A stretch of 64,000 nucleotides of DNA from Candidatus Heimdallarchaeum endolithica (lineage in GTDB: Archaea; Asgardarchaeota; Heimdallarchaeia; Heimdallarchaeales; Heimdallarchaeaceae). Location: assembly GCA_021513715.1 (NCBI GenBank), contig CP084167.1:2959060-3023059 (forward strand). The letters are read 5' to 3'. The notes beneath the pieces were generated by a model. It had not been told where the DNA came from. It saw only the letters and a program-made list of their open reading frames with translations, and did not search any database. The position numbers were made by a program, and so were the translations under genes. This document shows positions 17,054 through 25,773 of this stretch, one piece after another (within the stretch, counting starts at the first letter, position 1; every line of letters begins with the position of its first letter).

Positions 17054-19431
17054 TAAATGTTAAAAGGAATTGAGAATAAATATAGGTATATTCTAACAAT
17101 ATATCTCTTCATTAAGTTAATAGTAGGTATTTTTCGCATTATTCTTTTTGCAATAATTCTTGGAAAAAGATAGGTTTCTGTGATATTTAGGCAACGTATT
17201 AGAGACATAGCAATTTGAGTATCTCCTTTAACTTTTATCGCATTAGATGCATAAGCATGATGTATGCCTTTCTGAGCAGTCATTAACTCAAAAGCAGCAT
17301 CTATAGTTCTAAAAGTAATAACTAGATCTGCTTGTTTTTCTGGAATCTTTTGAGGTTTTAAGACTCCTTTTTTATTCTTTACAAGCCCTAAACTAGTTTT
17401 GTAGTTATCTACATTAAATAAAATCTTGAAATTTGTTGGCCAAGAATTAATCTCTTGCTTAATATTGGAATCAATGGTTGATAATGTCTTCATTGCTCTT
17501 CCTAAAATTGTAAAAACTAAAGTTACTATTTTTTCTTTAATTCTCTTAGGTTTAGGTTGGAATCCTTCTTCTATTCCTAACTTTTTCATGACCTTTGCTG
17601 TTGGGACACCGTTTCTTGAATAACCTCTAATCTTATAATACTTTTCTAGCATCTGTTCTAATGGGACAACTTTTTTCTTTTTATCGCTCTCTCTTCCTTT
17701 ATTTAGGAATCGTTCAGGAAGAGTATCATCAATTCTTGAGACACCTATCAAGGTGTTCATATATCTTTCTAGAATATGGATTCTTTCACCTGCTTTGAGT
17801 AAATCCTGAGAACTCTGTTTTATTCCTGTTACTGTTTCAAAAAATTTAGAATACATACTTATATCCAATACTTTTTGCGTTATTCTTGGAAAATAACTAA
17901 TAAAGATTTTCAGCAATATTTTTGGCGGATACTTTGCTATTGGTGGTTCTAACATAAATGCATAAGAAGTAAAAATACATAATTGTAGGGAATTAATAGC
18001 TGAAAAGAGATTTTCCATGTAATAAACGAACTGTGCTTTTGCTCGCTTTGATTCTCCTTTAAGAAAGTTGAAAAATGCTTCTAGGGTGAATAATGATGCG
18101 GAAAGATGACATGCTCCTCTATTTGCAACACTATAAGACAATCCTTGTCCCCAACATCCTCTTGGGTCATATCCTGAAAATTCTAAGCCTTTAATATGCA
18201 TAGCAAATTCTTTTCCACCATATTTTTCAGCTAACCTTTTAGTTCCAAGAGCTAACTCTTCTCCTATCCCTCTTTTATATGCAATGTCATAAAGTATTTC
18301 AGAGATTCCTTCTGGAGAACCAAATTTTAATGATAAAGAAAAAAGATTTTTTTCACTAGCTTCCATGGCGTATGCCAATGTTACAGCTGTAGAAATAGTG
18401 TCTAACCCTAATCTTGAGCATATTTCATTCCATTCAGCAATTTTTTCAACATCATATATCTCTAGATTAGAACCAAATAAACTTGTAGTCTCATATTCTG
18501 GAGCTTGAATTAATTTACCATTGAACATTCCTTTATGCCCACAAAGGATTGCACAATTTCTACATGAGCTGTATTTCTTATAGAATTCGGACTTTAATCT
18601 TTCCCCATACAGTTCAATAGCTTTTTCGCTCATACCTTTTGTGAAATTGCGAACAGGTAAGATCTTTTTTTCGTTACATATCCTAAAACCAGCGTTTGTA
18701 CCATAATTTCTGTATAAATCTGAGGTATATTCGTTTCTATTTAAATACTTAATTGCTTTTTTCTTTATTTTCATGTATTTCTTTTCTCTTTTTGGTTTTA
18801 TTCTGTAAGAACCTTTTTCAACAATAATAGCTTTAAGGTTTTTAGCTCCAAAAACAGCTCCTATTCCTCCTCTACCAAAAAATCTGTGACCAGAAGCTAC
18901 ATTGGCATAAAGAACCCTATTTTCTCCTGCAGGACCAATAACTAGATTCCCTTTATTTTTTGCTTCTAGCAATTCTTGAGTCTCAAAGATATCTTTACCC
19001 CAAATCTCAGAAGCACTGTTAAATGAAACACCGTTTTCTGTAATAGATAGATAAGTTGGTTCTTTTGCTCGCCCTTTTATTATTACTCCGTCATAACCTA
19101 CAGATTTCAAGAAAAACGCAAATGACCCTCCACAAGATGAAGAAACTATTAAACCTGTGAGCGGAGATTTAGTAACAGCAGCAAAGCGAGAAGAATTGGG
19201 TGCGCCAGTTCCAACCATTACTCCCCCAAAGATGGCAATAATATTATCTTCACCTAAAGGGTCACAAGATAGATCCATCTTTTTATATAGATAGTAAATG
19301 GCTAATCCCTTTCCTCCGAGATAAAGTTTTCTCTCTTCATTACCTATATGAACTGTTGTATAAGTTTTCTTTGTAAGATCAATTTCAAGTAATTTGTTAT
19401 GAGCACCTAATACCAATCTAGAACTAGTCAT
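17053..19431 (-). CDS. Aldehyde:ferredoxin oxidoreductase with SCP2-like C-terminal extension
   Basis: 792 residues against about 600-630 for classical AOR. It begins with the AOR N-domain (YLGGKGLAIYYLY, GAPNSSRFAAVTKSPLTG). The iron-sulfur ligands are C290, C293 and C297 (CRNCAILC) plus the later Cys in SLQLCIF; FFGRGGIGAVFGAKNLKAI is the pterin-binding signature. From about residue 650 an extra domain resembles sterol-carrier-protein-2-type lipid-binding domains (ILFNVDNYK ... QADLVITF ... ALELM-like helix ... IKVKGDTQIAM ... LIRCL). The enzyme uses tungsten (or molybdenum) bis-pterin to oxidise aldehydes with ferredoxin. A lipid-binding tail hints at a hydrophobic aldehyde or fatty acid. 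Coupled to the alcohol dehydrogenase by a TAATG overlap. Confidence 0.93.
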   Translation of the reverse strand: MTSSRLVLGAHNKLLEIDLTKKTYTTVHIGNEERKLYLGGKGLAIYYLYKKMDLSCDPLGEDNIIAIFGGVMVGTGAPNSSRFAAVTKSPLTGLIVSSSCGGSFAFFLKSVGYDGVIIKGRAKEPTYLSITENGVSFNSASEIWGKDIFETQELLEAKNKGNLVIGPAGENRVLYANVASGHRFFGRGGIGAVFGAKNLKAIIVEKGSYRIKPKREKKYMKIKKKAIKYLNRNEYTSDLYRNYGTNAGFRICNEKKILPVRNFTKGMSEKAIELYGERLKSEFYKKYSSCRNCAILCGHKGMFNGKLIQAPEYETTSLFGSNLEIYDVEKIAEWNEICSRLGLDTISTAVTLAYAMEASEKNLFSLSLKFGSPEGISEILYDIAYKRGIGEELALGTKRLAEKYGGKEFAMHIKGLEFSGYDPRGCWGQGLSYSVANRGACHLSASLFTLEAFFNFLKGESKRAKAQFVYYMENLFSAINSLQLCIFTSYAFMLEPPIAKYPPKILLKIFISYFPRITQKVLDISMYSKFFETVTGIKQSSQDLLKAGERIHILERYMNTLIGVSRIDDTLPERFLNKGRESDKKKKVVPLEQMLEKYYKIRGYSRNGVPTAKVMKKLGIEEGFQPKPKRIKEKIVTLVFTILGRAMKTLSTIDSNIKQEINSWPTNFKILFNVDNYKTSLGLVKNKKGVLKPQKIPEKQADLVITFRTIDAAFELMTAQKGIHHAYASNAIKVKGDTQIAMSLIRCLNITETYLFPRIIAKRIMRKIPTINLMKRYIVRIYLYLFSIPFNI

Positions 19432-19513
19432 TTTTTTAAAAAGAAAAGAACTTGTTTAAATTTTTTTGTACTAGTAATTGAATATTTTTCCCTATAGAAT
19501 CGGACTCAAAGAG

Positions 19514-19577
19514 AGAGAAAGTGAAAGAAAATGAAAAAGCAAACAAAAAAAGAAAAAAGAAAAAAAGAAAAAAAGGA
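19514..19577 (-). terminator. Purine tract acting as minus-strand T-rich terminator
   Basis: An almost pure A/G tract on the + strand is T-rich when read on the minus strand, directly after the stop of the truncated surface-protein gene. This is the expected form of an archaeal terminator. Confidence 0.4.
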
Positions 19578-19589
19578 GTTTAGTTAGTT

Positions 19590-20524
19590 TTAACGAAAAA
19601 TAAGTCCTTTTTTCTTGAGTAATAACAGTACTACTGTAATAAGACCAATGCTACCCACAGCAGCTAGAGGAATAATATATGTTAATGGATTAACTTCTTT
19701 TTCTACACTGTAATTTATTTCAAATATTTCAGTTTCTGTAGTCAAAGATGAGTCATCTGTTGCACTTATCTTGAAAATTAAGGTTCCTGATTTTTTGGGT
19801 AATTCTATGTCAAAGAAGTAACAATCTGTCTCATTGTCGTAACGCATTGTTTCAACCATCCATTCCTCTTCTGTAGTAAATTTGTATGAGAACTGTACAT
19901 TTGTTATATTTCCATCATCGGTCACATTAGCTCTGATTCTTATCGCTTTTTCTTCTAAGACTAAAGGAGAAGAGAATGGTGAATCTAACACGATAATTAT
20001 TGGAGCTAAAGCTTTTGAAAACTCTATAATGGTAATATTGGATTCTGAAGAAAATCCAGCAAGGTCATATGCTCTTACCTTATATGTCAAATTTCCTGAA
20101 GAAATAATGACAAGAATTGAAACGGTGTACAAATCTGTGGAGGGATCATATTCCATTGAAAGTATTTTCCAATCGTTTTGTTCATCAAATGTATTATAAA
20201 CTTCTACTGTAAGTAATCCTCCTCTATCTGTTACATTTGCTTGGACATCTATATAATGCGCTCCTTCTAAGTCAAGAGGACTGTTAATCGGAATTAAACT
20301 AATGTTTAGAGTTAAACCATCTGAATAATAACTAAAAGTAGAACTATTAACAGAGTTATCTAATAAGTCAGTTAAGGTTATATAAAATAGAACATAAGTA
20401 TCCATATTTGTTTTTGATATTGTGGAAATGAATTCATAACCAATTGGAATTCTATAATGCTTTAATATGATCTCGTAATTGATTATTGACCCAGAATATA
20501 TATCTGAGTAGTCTGTGATCTTTT
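19590..20524 (-). pseudogene. 5'-truncated surface protein (Ig-like domains, C-terminal anchor)
   Basis: About 310 residues of an exported protein that has lost its N-terminus to an insertion sequence ending at 20525. Two related beta-sandwich units are visible (DVQANVTDRGG ... ILSMEYDPSTDLYTV and RIRANVTDDGN ... ETMRYDNETDCYFF), then a transmembrane helix (TYIIPLAAVGSIGLITVVLLLL) with a KKKGLIFR tail. The style matches the 1,075-residue protein at 33141-36368. No signal peptide remains. By chance the reading frame is open through the IS, so a 553-codon frame starts at the transposase ATG (21251) and ends here. Whether that chimera is made is unknown. Confidence 0.75.
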
Positions 20525-21305
20525 GGTAGTGTCTAGTTTTTATACCACCTCCTAGGCAAAAAGAAACTAAGGGGAGGATGTCCCAAGCTCTGATGAGGAC
20601 GAACGAAATTATAATAGAGCATAAAGAGAGTAAGGAAACCAGAAAGATGACTAGAGCCATAGACGGCACGGATAGGACAAGTGCAGTAGAGAATAGAATG
20701 AAACCAACGATAACTCTTAAGGGTGGCATTAAAACGTTCAATATAGGAGTGTAAACCACCTTTGATAACAGAGATTTTGATACCGAGACGACGTAAGACA
20801 GGATACCATATACCATACCCCTATACCCCTGCATCTGTGACGACAATACGAGGCTTAGAACCCTATACCAGCATTTGAACCAATAACGGAAAGTTAGTAA
20901 ACATTCAAGATTACTCCGTCCCTTAGTAATACTAAAACCCAATAAAGTCTTGTTGTAAGGATCTAACGCGAACCACAGATACATTGAGCCCTGAGTGGTC
21001 TTAATCTCCGTTTCATCTACTACTATAATCTCTGGTATTCCCCTTCTCTCTGCTACAACTCTATGTAAACTTTCCCTAAAGAGCCTGAACTTCTTTACCC
21101 AATACCATAATGTTTGGTGTGTTAAACCATTCTTCCAAGCTACTGTCCTCAAACCATTCTTTGAACCAATATATTCATAAATTGCTTTTATTATTATCTT
21201 TTTGGGGATCCTGCTTCGAATAAATAATTTGTTTAGTTTACTGAATTTCATATTATACTCTTAGCAAGTCCCCTAATTTTTTTTGTCAGAAAACTAGACA
21301 CCACT
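20525..21305 (-). mobile_element. Insertion sequence, copy 1 (degenerate)
   Basis: About 781 bases. The left end GGTAGTGTCTAGTTTT and the right end AAAACTAGACACCACT are imperfect inverted repeats; a second copy at 25774-26567 has the same ends in perfect form. It encodes one DDE transposase, now broken. Size and transposase style suggest the IS6/IS240-like group common in archaea, with moderate certainty. No target-site duplication is visible (flanks GATCTTTT and GAAGTTGT), which together with the missing 5' half of the surface gene suggests a deletion or rearrangement after insertion. Confidence 0.85.
20533..21251 (-). pseudogene. DDE transposase, frameshifted, with two in-frame TAG codons
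   Basis: The N-terminal 100 residues are intact: a helix-turn-helix (VAWKNGLTHQTLWYWVKKF) and the first catalytic block (IIVVDETEIKT ... WFALDPYNKTLLGF). Downstream the true frame is shifted; there it reads GSKPRIVVTDAGV with the second Asp, then IKGGLHSYIERFNATLKSYR with the third acidic residue region and YYNFVRPHQSLG. Two extra bases near TATAGGGT explain the shift, and TAG codons stand at 20865-20863 and 20823-20821. The same lesions exist in copy 2, so the element decayed before it was copied, or it relies on recoding. Confidence 0.8.
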
Positions 21306-21380
21306 GAAGTTGTTATGCACAAAATTTAAATAACAACTATTTTTTTAAAAAAAATGAATATTTATTCGGAGTCATAAATA

Positions 21381-22610
21381 ATGAAAAATAAAAAAGAAAT
21401 ACTTAATAGATTAAATAGGAATTTGAGAGGTTTTCAGTCTAAAAAAATAATCTCTTTGTTTATAATAATCTTAGTCTTATCAACAACTATAATAACCGCA
21501 AATATTTGGGAGAACAATTTAGCAAGAACACAAGATACTTATCGATTTGACTCAAACAATACTTCAAAAAAAAATACAATTATCCAAAACAAACGCTATG
21601 ATGAGTATGAGTTATTTTATAATATTTCTTTGTTTATATTAAGATCATTAGGAAACAAAGGTATCCATGCAAAAATAGTTTTTTCAGAATGCATAACTAT
21701 TGAGAGTTCTGAATATTTAATTATCATTGGGCATGGTTATTTTAAAGAAGCTAATTATTATATTGGAGATCTTTCTAATAATCTTATACAGTCAATGAGT
21801 GCAAATAAAAAATTTATCGCATTGCTCGCATGTTATTCCAATACAGTATTCAGCAAATCAGAAGGACGGTTAGTCTATAATGATAAAGTTAAACTTAATA
21901 CTGCTTTTGACGACTTATTAAAATTTCTCCAAATTTCTAACTTACCAACATTTTCTGTAAAAGCCATTGAATTATATGAATTGGATGCAGGAGATGGTGG
22001 TAGTGGATCTAGTGATTCACAAATCACCTATTTTAACCAAGCCTACGCTTATACAACATATGATGGCAATCAATATTATTGGAATCTGCAAAATACATAC
22101 TCTGGACACATGTTACATCTGTTTTTCTATCATCATAAGTATTATGATGTAACTATGGTTGGCAATGGATATTTTACGATACATACAGAAAAAGAATATT
22201 TTTTTGGCTTAATTAAACGTAGTGAAGAAACAACTGAATACCACACAATTACTTGTAAAGTATTTACTGCATCTAATGGTTATCTAATTGCTCATGAATA
22301 TAAAATAGATGGAGAAGATGATCCTAATAAAAACCAAGTTAAATTAGCTACAGACGATGATGAAACTAAAGACCAAATTACTCAACTTGAATTCTGGGTA
22401 GATTTCTTTTATAAACTTGCCACCTTTTGTCTTACTGCTGGATTGGCATTTCTAGTTGCAGGATGGAAAACTCTTGCATCTATGACTCTATTTGGAATAG
22501 CTGTTGATACAGTCTTTATAGTTCTTGGTGTTGTTCTTATAATTGTTGGAATCATTGCATTAATAGTATGGGTTGTCTTATCAATCATTTATTCAGAAAA
22601 GCTAGATTGA
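21381..22610 (+). CDS. Membrane protein with a clan-CD-protease-like His-Gly / Ala-Cys pair
   Basis: 409 residues. An N-terminal helix (IISLFIIILVLSTTIITA, residues 23-40) is a signal anchor. Residues 75-185 contain YLIIIGHGYF (H118-G119) and, about 30 residues on, FIALLACYS (A150-C151). A hydrophobic strand ending in HG followed by a hydrophobic strand ending in AC is the catalytic layout of clan CD peptidases (caspase, gingipain, CHAT types). A beta-rich middle domain follows, and two long hydrophobic helices (about 345-405) end the protein, so the candidate catalytic domain would face outside. A TATA-like AATTTAAATA precedes, and CGGAG is the ribosome-binding site. No whole-length match is recognised, so protease activity is inference. 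Confidence 0.55.
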   Translation: MKNKKEILNRLNRNLRGFQSKKIISLFIIILVLSTTIITANIWENNLARTQDTYRFDSNNTSKKNTIIQNKRYDEYELFYNISLFILRSLGNKGIHAKIVFSECITIESSEYLIIIGHGYFKEANYYIGDLSNNLIQSMSANKKFIALLACYSNTVFSKSEGRLVYNDKVKLNTAFDDLLKFLQISNLPTFSVKAIELYELDAGDGGSGSSDSQITYFNQAYAYTTYDGNQYYWNLQNTYSGHMLHLFFYHHKYYDVTMVGNGYFTIHTEKEYFFGLIKRSEETTEYHTITCKVFTASNGYLIAHEYKIDGEDDPNKNQVKLATDDDETKDQITQLEFWVDFFYKLATFCLTAGLAFLVAGWKTLASMTLFGIAVDTVFIVLGVVLIIVGIIALIVWVVLSIIYSEKLD

Positions 22611-22638
22611 GATGATGGATTTAAAGAGGATGAAATGA

Positions 22639-23052
22639 ATGACAATAAATATATCTGAACATAAGGAGAAAATTATTCATTTGTTAAAACGACAAGATAA
22701 AGCAATTTGTGATGCGGCTTTTATGTACTTTTCTTATAGTATTTTTATCTTATTATTTTCTGCTTTTCTCTTAGATAGTTCTATAATTCTTATTACAAAT
22801 ATTACATTTTCAATATTACATAAAGCTCTAATGATTTTGGGAAATTTACTCGGTGTGTTAAGTGTTCTCTCTCTTCTGATACCAAGGACACGATTAAGCC
22901 ATTTGAAAACAGAACAGCAATTTGTCACTGAAGATGAAATCAAAGCTCTATATAAAAGATTTAAGCAAAGAATAATAATAAGTCGCATACTATTTGTAAT
23001 TGGATTACAACTGCTTTTAGTTTCATTATTATTTGTTTCTTTAACATTTTAA
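22639..23052 (+). CDS. Small multi-helix membrane protein
   Basis: 137 residues: a short charged N-terminus, a hydrophobic pair at about 30-80, a cytoplasmic charged loop (HLKTEQQFVTEDEIKALYKRFKQR) and a final hydrophobic helix. It starts at ATG 22639 with a GAGG purine run 10 bases upstream, 28 bases after the previous gene, so the two form an operon. No family recognised; it may be a partner of the His/Cys membrane protein. Confidence 0.6.
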   Translation: MTINISEHKEKIIHLLKRQDKAICDAAFMYFSYSIFILLFSAFLLDSSIILITNITFSILHKALMILGNLLGVLSVLSLLIPRTRLSHLKTEQQFVTEDEIKALYKRFKQRIIISRILFVIGLQLLLVSLLFVSLTF

Positions 23053-23520
23053 CCTTTTTTAAATTACTTTGTTCATTAATTTTTTTTCTGTTACCACAAG
23101 TCTTGTAATAATGGTTTACAATTATAACTGAAAAACTGAAAATTATTTTTAAGTGCAAAAGCTGTTTAAAGCGTAGAAGAACTATTTAGTTTAAGACTTG
23201 TTGTAGTGTAGGAACTTATAATCAAATATATTCACCTTTTTGTTCTTTGGGACTAGTGAAACATCTTCTACTCCAGAAACACGTTATCTTCTCAATTTTG
23301 CATTATTTCTAGACTCCTTTTAGCTTCAATTTTTTTGATATAATGAGAAAAAATTCCAAAGTGGAGAACTAATTATACACTTTCTTTATCTTTTTCTTTT
23401 CTTTCTTAACTTTTGTATATATTGTGTAAACATAATGGTGCTTTACTTAAGTTTTAGTTAGAAGAAATTAGTTTTTGTAACTCATGATTTACTTTTTTAC
23501 GTAAAGTTTTTCGCACTCTG
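23053..23520. other. AT-rich intergenic stretch
   Basis: No gene, repeat or RNA fold I can support. An open frame on the minus strand (22961-23158) overlaps the preceding gene and is low-complexity. Confidence 0.35.
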
Positions 23521-23556
23521 TCTTGCAAGAGAAAAAACAAGTAAAAGTTTAATCTT

Positions 23557-23850
23557 TTGAACTCAACCAAGCCATACAATGCTATGAAGGGGTTGAGACA
23601 GACAGCATACACGAATCGTGGGAATCATAAAGAAGAAAAGAACTAAAAACTCTTTTCTTCACTCCACGAGAGACAAAAAAGAAAGAAAGAAAACTAACTC
23701 TAATACAAGAGGAGAGAATTAGTGCTTTCCTTTTTGTCTACTGGGGCTACAACCAATGGCTGAGCCCTAGGCAAACAGTGAAATGGGTAGAACTGTATCT
23801 ATAACCAGTGAGGTAATTAGTGATAGTGTTTCCTCGAGGACGGAAAAGAG
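23557..23850 (-). ncRNA. Probable TnpB guide (omega) RNA scaffold and transposon right end
   Basis: In known IS200/IS605 elements the omega-RNA covers the tnpB 3' end and the right end, in the tnpB direction. Here, reading leftward past the tnpB stop, there are successive hairpins: CTAAT/ATTAG, a perfect ten-pair stem GAAGAAAAGA with TCTTTTCTTC, a CACG/CGTG hairpin, and a final stem GGTTGAG (23591-23597 strand complement) with CTCAACC (23562-23568). The element end, and so the scaffold-guide junction, would lie just left of 23560. The exact 5' end is a guess. Confidence 0.5.
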
Positions 23851-25189
23851 CACCAAGGAACTTACGAGCGATATTCATTGCTCCTGTGAGGTCAGAGTGG
23901 AAAGTGTAATCGCAAGAGGGGCAATGGACTAAACCTCTAACAGGACGGACAACTTTCCTTCCACAACGAGTACAGTGAGAGGATGTTCCTCTTTCCTCTA
24001 CGGTTAATATTCGGTGAGGTTCAAAACCTCTTAATATCAATGCCCGACGGAGAAGAGTAAGAACTAAAAAAAAGTTCCACTGATGAAGTTTTCTACGAAA
24101 CTTACGCGCACTGTTCCCTTTTCCTTTATCTTTTCTCACATTTTTGGGGTAACCTACGACGACGAAAAGGTTATACACTTGTGCATAGGTCTCTATCATC
24201 TGCACAACGTCGTTTATAAATTGGTGAATATAGGCTCGTTTAACGTTTTTATATCTTCTTCGGAGAAGACAGAGAAAACGGTAAATTTGGTGTTTTTTAC
24301 CCGACTGGTCGTTTAAAGCTGCTTTCCTCTGAAGACGGGAAAGTTTAAGTTTGTATCTATGATTGACTCTATTCCACTGTTTGGTATACCAGAACTTTAT
24401 CTCTTTGTTTGTTAATTTCTTTTTAGGGGTCAGTAACACTCCTGCAGCAGGAATGTTTATCCCTAGATCTATTCCCAGCACAGCTGGGGGAAGAGAAGAA
24501 GAACTTTTTTCTTCAGTAGGATAAAAAGAAGAAGGAAGAACTTTTAGTTGGAAATACACCCACCACTCACGTGTAGAACGTTTATATCTTAACTCTAGAC
24601 TTTTTATTCTTCCTTTCTTTAACTCCTTCTGGTGGAAAGTACTCATCTCTAAAGGTAACCATAGTTTCTGATGATAAGGGGTGTTTCTTCTCCACGTATC
24701 TAACGAGTCTCTTATCCCCACCCACCAACGAGTGAGAGTGTTATTCTTCTCTTTTGGCAGATGAACGAGAACGAACCTCTTTGCATTAATTAGTTGTCTT
24801 CTTGCTCTCTTTATTGGAGGACGAGTATTATTAGGTCTATACCCTTGTTCATATAATTGAACAGCTATATCTCTACACTCTTGGAATTCATTGTGAGAAC
24901 AATAAGGGAACATTTTCTTCAGATCGTGAGGAACAGTTGTTCTTCTCTCTTCTTCTTTAACTTTTGAAGTAGTTAGTGTCAGTTCATCTAGTTTTCCTCT
25001 GTGCACTCTTATTTTCCCTTTTTTAGTTTTAGTACATATTTTTCTTCTGTTATGATGTATAATTCTTACATACTTCTCTATTATTCTTGTGTCTCTTCCC
25101 GTTATTCTCCTTAATCTTTCCTTCTTCCTCGTCGTCAACACCTCCTTCTTTATTCTCACTTTCAAGGTTTTGACGACGTCCTCCACCAT
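23747..25189 (-). CDS. tnpB: TnpB (IS200/IS605 family RNA-guided nuclease), RuvC-II Glu apparently relocated
   Basis: 480 residues. A basic helical N-terminal half is followed by a RuvC domain: D241 in LGIDLGINIPA is the first catalytic Asp. The C-terminal zinc ribbon CTRCG ... CPSCDY and D433 (HSDLTGAMNIA) form the RuvC-III region. Where the canonical second motif has Glu (VVxExL), this protein has Gly (VVVGYPKNVRK, G346). A Glu pair stands at 398-399 just before the ribbon (TVEERGTSSHC) and could be the relocated catalytic Glu described for some TnpB groups. No tnpA transposase lies nearby. Base composition is richer in G/C than neighbours, consistent with transfer. A probable omega-RNA follows. 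Confidence 0.9.
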   Translation of the reverse strand: MVEDVVKTLKVRIKKEVLTTRKKERLRRITGRDTRIIEKYVRIIHHNRRKICTKTKKGKIRVHRGKLDELTLTTSKVKEEERRTTVPHDLKKMFPYCSHNEFQECRDIAVQLYEQGYRPNNTRPPIKRARRQLINAKRFVLVHLPKEKNNTLTRWWVGIRDSLDTWRRNTPYHQKLWLPLEMSTFHQKELKKGRIKSLELRYKRSTREWWVYFQLKVLPSSFYPTEEKSSSSLPPAVLGIDLGINIPAAGVLLTPKKKLTNKEIKFWYTKQWNRVNHRYKLKLSRLQRKAALNDQSGKKHQIYRFLCLLRRRYKNVKRAYIHQFINDVVQMIETYAQVYNLFVVVGYPKNVRKDKGKGNSARKFRRKLHQWNFFLVLTLLRRALILRGFEPHRILTVEERGTSSHCTRCGRKVVRPVRGLVHCPSCDYTFHSDLTGAMNIARKFLGALFRPRGNTITNYLTGYRYSSTHFTVCLGLSHWL

Positions 25190-25525
25190 TTTTTTCCTTC
25201 CTCTTTTCCTCTTTCTGTTTATTTTTTCTTCTTCTCTTTTTATTTTACTTTTTTTCCCTATAAAAACCCCTCCCCTTCTTCTCTCTCCTCTCTTCTCTTT
25301 TTCCTCTCCTTCTTCCTCAACAGCTGTAAATTACGTAAAAAATAGAAGCATGTTTTTTTCGCTTAAAAATTAAAATGTTAATAAAAATATCTACTAAAAA
25401 AAAAGATTTGGAGATCTCTGCAACAATTACTTTGCTATGCGTTTTCTCTATGTTTTAGTTTTAACACTCCTTCTTGCCTTTTATGTCTGTTTTCAAACTC
25501 TCTCTTCCCCCATCGTATCTTAAAA
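25190..25525. other. Region upstream of tnpB
   Basis: T/C-rich stretches (25190-25320) then AT-rich DNA. The left end of the TnpB element must lie somewhere here, but I cannot fix it. Open frames here are low-complexity Phe/Ser/Pro artefacts. Confidence 0.35.
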
Positions 25526-25546
25526 GCTAGGTTTGGTCCACCTAGC
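25526..25546. repeat. Perfect 7-bp stem hairpin
   Basis: GCTAGGT, a seven-base loop TTGGTCC, then ACCTAGC. It is flanked by a second weaker palindrome around AGCTTAATGAAGCT. It may be the subterminal hairpin of a transposon left end, the kind recognised by IS200-type transposases, but it is 340 bases from tnpB. Confidence 0.35.
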
Positions 25547-25585
25547 GAGCTTAATGAAGCTTATTCCTTATTTATTATCACTTTT

Positions 25586-25715
25586 TCTATTGCTAGTGTT
25601 TTAACCTACATTTTGCTAATAGTAGTAATTATAAGAATAATAAGAAAAATTCTATTGCTAGTGTTTTAACCTACATTTTGCTAATAGTAGTAATTATAAG
25701 AATAATAAGAAAAAT
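25586..25715 (+). repeat. Tandem direct repeat, two 65-bp units
   Basis: The unit beginning TCTATTGCTAGTGTTTTAAC and ending ATAATAAGAAAAAT occurs twice back to back with a period of 65 bases (25586-25650 and 25651-25715) and appears identical. It ends about 60 bases before the second IS copy. No coding potential. It is a recent duplication, perhaps by replication slippage or associated with IS activity. Confidence 0.85.
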
Positions 25716-25773
25716 AAAAAGAAAAATGAAGAAAGAATAACAAGTATTAAAGCCTTTTGACCCTTATAAGAGG

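Noticed and set aside
20821-20865. Pyrrolysine as an explanation for the two TAG codons in the IS transposase.
   Set aside because: The transposase also needs a frameshift, copy 2 has additional TAGs and insertions, and no pyrrolysine gene is in the window; shared decay is simpler. Kept only as something to exclude.
23747-25189. A CRISPR-Cas12 effector instead of TnpB.
   Set aside because: At 480 residues with a C-terminal zinc ribbon and transposon-type right end, and with no repeat-spacer array in the window, TnpB is the right call.
25089-25373. A 94-codon Phe/Ser-rich frame opposite the tnpB 5' end.
   Set aside because: Antisense to the basic N-terminus of TnpB and extended by pyrimidine-rich DNA; low-complexity and unlike a real protein.
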